DNA from: Bacillus sp. (in: firmicutes) | GTDB lineage: Bacteria; Bacillota; Bacilli; Bacillales; Salisediminibacteriaceae | Direction: 5' to 3' | Assembly (NCBI GenBank): GCA_021208645.1 | Contig: JAJOJL010000161.1 | Coordinates: forward strand, 1-49,138 | Length of the DNA stretch: 49,138 bases | Shown here: piece by piece, positions 43,009 to 49,138 of the stretch | Layout: the number at the start of each line of letters is the position of its first letter | How positions within the stretch are numbered: position 1 is the stretch's first letter | Translations under genes and position numbers: made by a program | The notes under the pieces: model-generated | Seen by the model: only the letters and a program-made list of their open reading frames with translations | Database searches by the model: none | Told to the model about the DNA's origin: nothing

Positions 43009-45335
43009 ATGTCGCTCATTGGAAAAAGCATTCCCCGAAAAGAGGCTTATGATAAGGTCACTGGTAAAGCTAAATATACAGATGATAAGTTTGCTGCTGA
43101 TGGCAAACTTCTTCATGGAAGATTAGTTACAAGTCCTATCGCACATGGAAAAATAATAGCTTTTCATTTGGAGGAGGCTTGGAAAGTTCAGGGAGTGAGG
43201 GCAATCATTGCTGGAGAGCAATTTCCCTTGACTGGGGAGGAGATAAAGGACAGACCACCAATCGCCTTTGAAAAAGTTCGTTATCATGGGGAAGTTGTCG
43301 CTTTGGTCGTTGCCGATACACCAGTAATAGCAAACCAAGCAGCAAGTCTCATTAAGGTAGAGTACGAACAATTGCCTGTTGTAAATTCCCCAACAGAAGG
43401 GGTTCAGGAAAATGCTCCCCTTATTCATGAGTATGTGGAGGAATATGAAAAAGATGAAGGAATTGAGCCTTTCCCCAATACGAACATAGCCAATCAAATG
43501 AAAATACGGAAAGGAAATAAAGAGCAAGGATGGCGAGAATCAGAGGTATCCATTGAAGCAAACTTTTCCTTTTCCCCTTCTGATCATGCAGCCATGGAGA
43601 CAAGGTCCGCTACTGCGGAGATTGATGGGCAAGGAAATCTAATTATTACCTCCTCCTCCCAAGCACCGTTCATGATCAAGAAACTCTTAAGCGATTACTT
43701 TGAAGTGGATGTAGGTAAGATAATTGTTCATACCCCATTAGTCGGTGGGGGATATGGTGGAAAAGCCTCTGTATTCCTTGAAATTTTAGCCTATATCGCT
43801 TCAGGAAAAGTTGGCGGTCGCCCAGTAAAAATAACCCATACTCGTGAAGAAGACTTGAAAACGGCACCATGCCATATTGGGTTAGACGCGAGAATAAAGT
43901 TAGGTGCAACTAGGGATGGGAAGCTGACTGTAGCTGAGTTAGTGTATTTATTTGATGGGGGGGCTTATTCTGATAAGGCAATCCATTTAAGTAGAGCAGG
44001 AGCCGTAGATTGTACTGGTCCATATGCTATCAAACATATCCATTGCGACTCTTATTGTATCTATACCAATCATCCTTTGCAGCACCTTATCGTGGGTTTA
44101 GCCATGGGGAGGTCTTGTTTTGCTTTGAAAGAGCTATGGACATCCTTGCCAAGAATTTAAACATGGATCCCCTCTATATAAGGGAATTAAATGCCATTGG
44201 TCCTGGTGATACTACTCCAACTCAAACATTATTAAACAGAAGTAACATTGGAGATTTGCGACAATGCCTTCAGAAAGTAAAGGAGTTAAGTAATTGGCAG
44301 GAAGGGCAAGTATCCCCTGTTAATGAGCGATTCGTCCGTGTCAAAGGAATTGGTAGTCTTTGGAAAAATTCAACCATACCTCCAGATTCTAGTTCCGGTG
44401 TTATACTAACTTTCAACCCAGATGGTAGCGTTAATCTCATTTCGGGAGTAGTTGAAATTGGAACAGGAACAAAGACAGTTTTAGCACAAATGGTGGCAGA
44501 GCGTTTTAAAATGGATGTTAGTCAAGTCCATGTGAAAATGAAAGTAGATACACAGACCACCCCTGAACATTGGAAAACAGTTGCCAGTAGAGGTACGTTA
44601 ATGGCCGGAAGGGCGGCCTTAGCAGCGGCAGATGATGCCATTTGTCAGATTAAAGAAATTGCAGCAACTGTTTTACGAAGTCGTGAAGAGGATTTGGAAA
44701 TAGCCAATCAACGAGTATATTTAAGGGATAACCCATCCATATGCCTGCTATTTGATGAGATTGTTTATGGATATATGTATCCTAATGGAAATTCCATTGG
44801 TGGCCAGATAATTGGTCGTGGAAATTATATTTTACGCCATATGACCCATTTAGATGAAGAGACTGGGGCAGGTAACCCAGGTCCAGAGTGGTCCGTTGGT
44901 GCTCAAGTAATAGAAATTGAGTTTGATAGGAGAGACCTTACCTACAAAGTAGTGAAAATAATATCCGTCTTAGATGTTGGGAAAGTCTTAAACTATAAGG
45001 GAGCAAGGGGTCAAGTGACCGGAGCAGCAAGTATGGGGCTTGCCTTTGCAAGTCGAGAAACTTTTATATTTGATCGGTTAGGAAAAGTACAAAACCCACA
45101 GCTAAGAACGTATCGTCCGATCCACTATGATGAGCATCCGGAATATATCGTAGAATTTGTAGAAACTCCTGACTTAGAAGGTCCCTTTGGTGCAAGGGGA
45201 GTTGGTGAACAGGGATTATTAGGTGTACCTGCTGCACTTGGTAATTGCTTGTCTATTGCAGCGAATGTACAACTAACAAATTTGCCTCTTACACCTGAGT
45301 TAATATGGCGCACAAAGGAGGGAAGAGGACAATGA
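43009..45335 (+). pseudogene. Molybdopterin-binding subunit of a xanthine dehydrogenase-type hydroxylase, one frameshift
   Basis: The large subunit (about 775 aa after repair) carries the Mo-bis-oxo cofactor. KVTGKAKYTDD and GEVVALVVADT are in the first domain. VGGGYGGKASVFLE is the cofactor glycine motif, and GARGVGEQGLLGVPAALGN holds the catalytic Glu (GVGE). The frame changes in the TTT at 44076-44078: one T missing, and repair gives NHPFAAPYRGFSHGEVLFCFERAMD. The start ATG 43009 follows GGGAGG. It is the first of three genes in the order Mo subunit, FAD subunit, 2Fe-2S subunit, with a 4-bp ATGA overlap to the second. The substrate could be hypoxanthine/xanthine or another N-heterocycle. 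Confidence 0.82.
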
Positions 45336-46171
45336 TTCCCTTTCATTTTGATTACTTACTTCCAAAAGATATGGAAGAGACAATAGATTTATTTCTGGTT
45401 TTACAGGAAAAAGGTAAACACCCTAAATTCTTTGCTGGAGGTACTGAAATAATTACTTTAGGAAGAATCAATCACCTGTATACAGAAGCGGTTATTGATA
45501 TTAAGGGTATTCCTGCTTGTAAAACAATGGAGTTAGATGAGCATTATTTCTATTTAGGAGCTGGTAAAACATTAACGGAAGTAGAAGATGCAAATTACTT
45601 TTCCTTACTAACAGAAACCTCTAAACAAATAGCAGATCACACAGCTAGGACGAAGATTACAGTTGGAGGAAATATTTGTGGGGATATATTTTATCGGGAG
45701 GCCGTTTTACCTTTTCTTATATCTAACAGTCAGGTATTTATAGGAGGATCTAACGGGGTCAGTCTGCAGCCCATTACTAAGGTATTCCAACAAAGATTAC
45801 AGTTAAAAGAAGGGGAAATTCTTTTACAGTTATGTACAGAGAGAAAATATTTACAGGCACCGTACGTTACCGTAAAAAAACGGAAGCAAGGCTCTACAGG
45901 CTACCCATTAATAACAGTTGCAGCTTTAAAAATAGAAGGAAAAATAAATTTAGCAATTAGTGGTCTATGTGATTTTCCCTTCCGTTCTGATAAAATGGAA
46001 AAATTTATAAATGATAAACGTTATTCCTTGGAGGATAGGGTAGGATATGCAATTCAGCAATTACCGGCACAACCCATAACGGATACGGAAGGGTCGGCCG
46101 CATATCGCTTATTTGTATTAAAGAATACGTTAATAGATATCTTGTACCAACTGGAGAGGTGGGGGAATTAG
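45332..46171 (+). CDS. FAD-binding subunit of the molybdenum hydroxylase
   Basis: A 279-aa protein of the CoxM/XdhB family. HPKFFAGGTEIITLGRINHLYTEAVIDIKGIP is the FAD pyrophosphate-binding start (AGGTE-type). TARTKITVGGNICGDIFYREAVLPFLI is the second FAD motif (GGNICG). It passes electrons from the iron-sulphur subunit to NAD or another acceptor. The start ATG overlaps the stop of the Mo subunit gene. The frame is intact. Confidence 0.88.
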   Translation: MIPFHFDYLLPKDMEETIDLFLVLQEKGKHPKFFAGGTEIITLGRINHLYTEAVIDIKGIPACKTMELDEHYFYLGAGKTLTEVEDANYFSLLTETSKQIADHTARTKITVGGNICGDIFYREAVLPFLISNSQVFIGGSNGVSLQPITKVFQQRLQLKEGEILLQLCTERKYLQAPYVTVKKRKQGSTGYPLITVAALKIEGKINLAISGLCDFPFRSDKMEKFINDKRYSLEDRVGYAIQQLPAQPITDTEGSAAYRLFVLKNTLIDILYQLERWGN

Positions 46172-46174
46172 AAA

Positions 46175-46636
46175 ATGAAAAAAATTGCCTTCACATTAAA
46201 TGTAAATGGGGAAGAACGTGTTGTTATTGGGCGCTATGCGGATACGTTGCTCTATATTCTAAGGGAAGAACTCGGTTTGACAGGAGCGAAGCCTGGTTGT
46301 CTAAATGGTGATTGTGGGGCCTGTACAGTGATGGTAGATGGAAAGCCGATGAAGTCTTGTTTAATGTTAGCAGTAGAAGGAGAGAATCAACGAATTGTAA
46401 CCATTGAAGGTCTTGATAATACACCTATCCAACAAGCGTTTGTAGAGCATTTTGCTTTTCAATGTGGTTATTGCACCCCAGGCTTTATTATGAATATCCA
46501 AGCAATGCTAGAAGCCTATCCAAATGCAAATGATGAAATAATAAAAGAATGGTTAGAATCAAATATTTGCCGTTGCACAGGTTACGAGGAAATAGAAAAG
46601 GCAGTGAAATTCGTACTAAAAAAACCAGGTCCATAA
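46175..46636 (+). CDS. 2Fe-2S subunit of the molybdenum hydroxylase
   Basis: A 153-aa protein with a plant-type ferredoxin fold first (CLNGDCGACTVMVDGKPMKSC, four Cys of cluster II) and the helical two-Cys-pair domain next (FQCGYCTPGFIMNIQAML and ESNICRCTGYEEIEKAV, cluster I). It moves electrons from the Mo centre to FAD. It lies 3 bp after the FAD subunit gene. A terminator follows, so the operon ends here. No sulphurase or chaperone gene is included. Confidence 0.93.
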   Translation: MKKIAFTLNVNGEERVVIGRYADTLLYILREELGLTGAKPGCLNGDCGACTVMVDGKPMKSCLMLAVEGENQRIVTIEGLDNTPIQQAFVEHFAFQCGYCTPGFIMNIQAMLEAYPNANDEIIKEWLESNICRCTGYEEIEKAVKFVLKKPGP

Positions 46637-46647
46637 TGGGCCTGGTT
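46623..46647. terminator. Bidirectional terminator at the end of the hydroxylase operon
   Basis: AACCAGGTCC-ATAAT-GGGCCTGGTT with one G:U pair. It overlaps the end of the 2Fe-2S gene and lies just beyond the convergent GNAT gene. Confidence 0.75.
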
Positions 46648-46653
46648 CTAATG

Positions 46654-47212
46654 TTATGCTTCTTTTAAATGCTCTTCTTCCATCACAGGAACCAATCTTC
46701 TCGTGTGTAGAGAGTAAAGGTCCTTGCTGATTTCAAATAAATTATAACGATCTTCCCCTTCGTTGATTTCATCTAGGAGAAGTTTGCGGTTTTCGTTAGC
46801 TAATAAGGCATATGGTAGTTTCTCCGCAGCTTTTATTTGATCTTAAGTTGTGCTTTCTTATCCGGAGAAAAATCGTATCAACAGTAAGTTCATAAAACAA
46901 CTCGTTGAAAAATGCTTCTTTTGCAAGGTTGTTATATCCTTTGCCGTGATAAGGCTTTCCGAGCCATGTTCCTAAAAATCCAGCATTATCTTGAAGGTCA
47001 AAGAGATTAATCGTGCCGATAGGAGTGCCCCATTCGTCTAGAATAGTGCGTGAAACTAATTCTCCACGTTCCTCTGCTTCAATGGTTTGTTTCGTTAAGA
47101 ACATAAATTCCTCATATGAATAAGCTTTTTGACGCACAAAAGGGAAGACATCAGGGTGCACCATTAACTCAAAAAGAGCCTGGCAATCTTGTAGATCACG
47201 TTTTTTCAGCAT
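46654..47212 (-). pseudogene. GNAT-family N-acetyltransferase (RimJ/RimL-type), one frameshift
   Basis: The N-terminal part has LKKRDLQDCQALFELMVHPDVFPFVRQKAYSYEEF, GTPIGTINLFDL and FLGTWLGKPYHGKGYNNLAKEAFF (read LGTWLGKPYHGKGYNN), the acetyl-CoA loop of the RimJ/RimL group. The frame changes in the T run at 46836-46838: one base too many, and removal gives HNLRSIKAAEKLPYALLANENRKLLLDEINEG and an end HLKEA. Repaired length is about 185 aa. Substrate unknown. The SD is CGGAGGG. Confidence 0.8.
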
Positions 47213-47600
47213 TATAATCCCTCCGAAATGAGGACAGATTCGTAGCGCACTCGAATCTCACCTCAAATTTTTTAGTCGAACAAAAAATTTCGGGGTGGGA
47301 ATCGAACCCACTAGAACCAGTAATACTGGTGGCGCACCATTTGCCTTCCCATAAATAATCCATAATCCAAACCGATTATTTAAGTTAAGTTATTTAGTTG
47401 TAAAAAAATAATCACTTAACGTATCATACTAGAATTTACTCTAAAAGGGAACTGGTTTTCAAAAAATATTTTGTGTCAAAATTTTACTGAAAAGGTAGTT
47501 AGAAAGGGTGTATTTTGGAGGCGTTTTCAAATTAAAATACTCTTAATTTAACGTGTTAAAGCTTGTATATTATGTTAATTATGTACGAAGGAAGATGTGA
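47213..47600. other. Intergenic stretch with a tRNA-like T-arm and an AT hairpin
   Basis: About 390 bp without a gene. On the minus strand GTGGG-TTCGATT-CCCAC (47295-47311) is a perfect T-arm, preceded by ACCAGT-ATT-ACTGGT (about 47315-47331). It is followed by AAATTTTTT-N8-AAAAAATTT (47265-47290). No matching acceptor stem is found, so it is not a complete tRNA. It might be a tRNA 3' fragment left by an integration event, or the leader of the GNAT gene. The rest (47335-47600) is AT-rich with no recognised signal. Confidence 0.4.
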
Positions 47601-48537
47601 TCATCCTCGCTTCAATGAGAGTTGTTCAAAGGGGTAAAATAAGGTCTCATCTAAAATCATTACTTTTGATGAGTGGCTTACATGGTCATCATAGCATAAG
47701 AGTAGCTCATGATAGAATTCTAAAAGTAGAGAAATGTTTGCTACAATTTCCTTAGAAAATATGCCAGATCTATTAATGAGGACATTTTCGTATTTTTCCA
47801 CTAGTTGCCTTGTTTTCTTCAAGATTCTCGAAGCATCCTTTATTCGGTACATCTCCTGTAATTGCAATGCGTAACTGTGTAAATCCTCAAAAAGCATTTT
47901 ACTAAGGGATTGATTTAATTCTTCCATACAGTTTGGAACATTCTCTGTAATAAAGTGTCTTACCATTAGTAGATCTGTTTCTTTTGCTTTGCTTAAGAAA
48001 CTCAAGTATATTCGCAACGTGTTAAATGCATCGAACATGGGATTATGTTTTTCACCAACAAAAGACATTCCGTAGAACGTAAGTGCATTTTCTACTGACG
48101 GATTGTTTTTAGTTACTCGTTTTGTGAAGATCCCTTGAAAATCAATGTAGCGCTTTTCAATTTTCCGAACTGTTGTATCAGGTATCCCGTGTAGACCTGC
48201 ATCTATTTTCAATCGTGTAAGATCACTAGTTGACCATGAGAAGAAACGTGATTTTTTTAACACCACCAACCCAAGTAAGGAAGTCTTCAAAAACCAAATT
48301 AAATTTTAATGCGTCTTTTAAGTCTGCATCATTAATCCCCGTTAATTGCTTACAAAATTTTGATAGTGGCTTTGTGCTATTTGGTTTAATATAGCGATCA
48401 AAGTGGGAGATCTTCCCCGTCTCTAATTCGTATTTTACGGCTCCTAAACGAATAGCTTCCATTGTTGAAAAGGACATGCCCCTGTTGGCGCAAAGCATCT
48501 CAAAATCAAAGAAGATATATTGTTTTAAATTAGCCAA
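47601..48537 (-). pseudogene. DEDDh 3'-5' exonuclease (KapD-like) with C-terminal helical extension, one frameshift
   Basis: The exonuclease domain starts YIFFDFEMLC (Exo I, D-x-E), has FFSWSTSDLTRLK (Exo II Asp) and GEKHNPMFDAFNTLRI (Exo III His/Asp), like KapD, the inhibitor of the sporulation kinase KinA pathway in B. subtilis. TTG 48537 is the start, with AGGAGG 8 bp before it. The frame changes in the run of seven T at 48252-48258: one too many, and removal gives GGVKKSRFFSWST. Total about 311 aa, roughly 105 more than B. subtilis KapD; the extra part is helical (LFEDLHSYALQLQEMYRIKDA). Function of the extension is unknown. Confidence 0.75.
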
Positions 48538-48710
48538 ATCTTTTCCTCCTTTCCCTAACTGGAAATTATAAGGGGAAACCCTAAGGAAAGAAAGGACCAA
48601 ATCATTCCAATTCCACGAATATATCTATCTTTAATTGTCGGATACAGCTTTTATATTTTTCAATAAAAAGATATTTGTTATAGTAGAAAGTAGAAGGATG
48701 GTGTTGAAAG

Positions 48711-49138
48711 TTGATTAGTGTTTTAAATAAAGATATTGAAGATACTGTTTTAAATATAGAAGAAAAATTTCGCCTATCAAAATTAGAGGATAAAAACCAA
48801 AAACAATTCTTTGAACTGGCATTTTGTGGTCATTTTTCAGCAGGAAAATCTACCATATTAAACACTTTATTAGGTGCAAAGGTTCTTCCTACCAGTCCTA
48901 TTCCAACAAGTGCAAATGTTATCCGAATTCAAAATGGTGAACTAGCCCTATCCATTAAGGGTAAAGATGGGATTGTCAAGGACTGGGATGGAGAGATTCC
49001 ATGGGATCAAGTTAGAACATGGGGAATGAAGGGCAACGAAATCTCTAGCATGACTATAACGGCTCCACTCCCATTTCTTAGTGATTGTGCTAGTATCTTA
49101 GATACACCAGGTGTGGATTCTACGGATGAATCACACGA
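48711..49138 (+). CDS. Dynamin-like GTPase (DynA/YpbR-like), N-terminal part only
   Basis: The gene runs off the window end; about 142 codons are seen. The GTPase P-loop is CGHFSAGKSTILNTLLG (about residues 39-55), the switch I region PIPTSANVIRIQ, and G3 DTPGVDST near the end. Bacillus DynA is a large two-GTPase membrane-remodelling protein that this start resembles. The start is TTG 48711, as an in-frame stop lies two codons upstream. It is divergent from the KapD-like gene. Confidence 0.85.
   Translation, partial: MISVLNKDIEDTVLNIEEKFRLSKLEDKNQKQFFELAFCGHFSAGKSTILNTLLGAKVLPTSPIPTSANVIRIQNGELALSIKGKDGIVKDWDGEIPWDQVRTWGMKGNEISSMTITAPLPFLSDCASILDTPGVDSTDESH

Noticed and set aside
47280-47350. 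A complete tRNA gene on the minus strand
   Set aside because: The T-arm is perfect but the acceptor stem has no 5' partner and the putative anticodon arm has a 3-nt loop.
47213-47400. T-box or other known riboswitch in front of the GNAT gene
   Set aside because: No AGGGTGG-type T-box motif, no antiterminator/terminator pair, and the tRNA-like arm does not fit a known riboswitch core.
1-49138. CRISPR arrays, prophage or plasmid replication genes
   Set aside because: No regularly spaced direct repeats, no cas genes, integrases, phage structural genes or rep genes were seen.

Overview
The window is low-GC Gram-positive DNA from a Bacillaceae member, most likely a moderately halophilic or alkaliphilic Bacillus relative. 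The support is a complete ectoine operon (ectABC), Bacillus-type Shine-Dalgarno sites with many TTG/GTG starts, Rho-independent terminators, a TnrA/GlnR-type box, a CspB-like protein, a SleB-like cell-wall hydrolase, a KapD-like exonuclease and a dynamin-like GTPase resembling DynA. I cannot name the species.

Layout. 1-7.6 kb: tail of a ring-cleaving dioxygenase, zwf (+), a cyclase/arylformamidase-like gene (+), ectC-ectB-ectA and gnd (both -), then a repeat element abutting the stump of an AEC transporter gene. The two NADPH-making pentose-phosphate genes therefore flank ectoine synthesis. 7.7-15 kb: uvsE, a BtuF-like protein, an amidase, a LysM/SleB hydrolase, a polysaccharide deacetylase, csp and a serine beta-lactamase-like gene. 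15-18.6 kb (all -): a broken acyltransferase and an OmpR-type two-component system. 18.7-25.8 kb: a respiratory block with a 4-TM protein (-), and CcoG, a membrane-anchored monohaem cytochrome c and a CcoN-like haem-copper oxidase subunit (+), then an FtsX/MacB-type ABC exporter (+). 26-31 kb: alaX, a hairpin-rich spacer, amtB, a DUF294-type nucleotidyltransferase and a DnaQ-like exonuclease. 31-40 kb: a YwaF-like membrane protein, kynU, kynB, topB, a pair of orphan oligopeptide-type permeases, and kynA. Tryptophan-to-anthranilate degradation (KynA, KynB, KynU) is thus encoded in two pieces. 40-49 kb: LysE and APC transporters, a three-subunit molybdenum hydroxylase (xanthine dehydrogenase-like), a GNAT acetyltransferase, a KapD-like exonuclease, and the start of a dynamin-like GTPase.

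The most interesting biology is the respiratory block. A palindrome of CRP/FNR geometry (GGTGA-N6-TCACC) lies between the divergent 4-TM gene and ccoG. It sits exactly 29.5 bp from a TATAAT on one side and a TACAAT on the other, which places it near -41.5 for both promoters. A second box (TGTGA-N6-TCACC) sits at almost the same distance from the -10 of the ABC exporter operon. This predicts one small regulon joining a minimal C-family-like oxidase, an uncharacterised 4-TM protein and an exporter.

Two cautions. First, about 22 single-base frameshifts break some 15 genes, mostly at short homopolymers and without loss of conserved motifs. Many of the 'pseudogenes' here may be sequencing or assembly errors. 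Second, all functions are inferred by reading translations and motifs, with no database searches.
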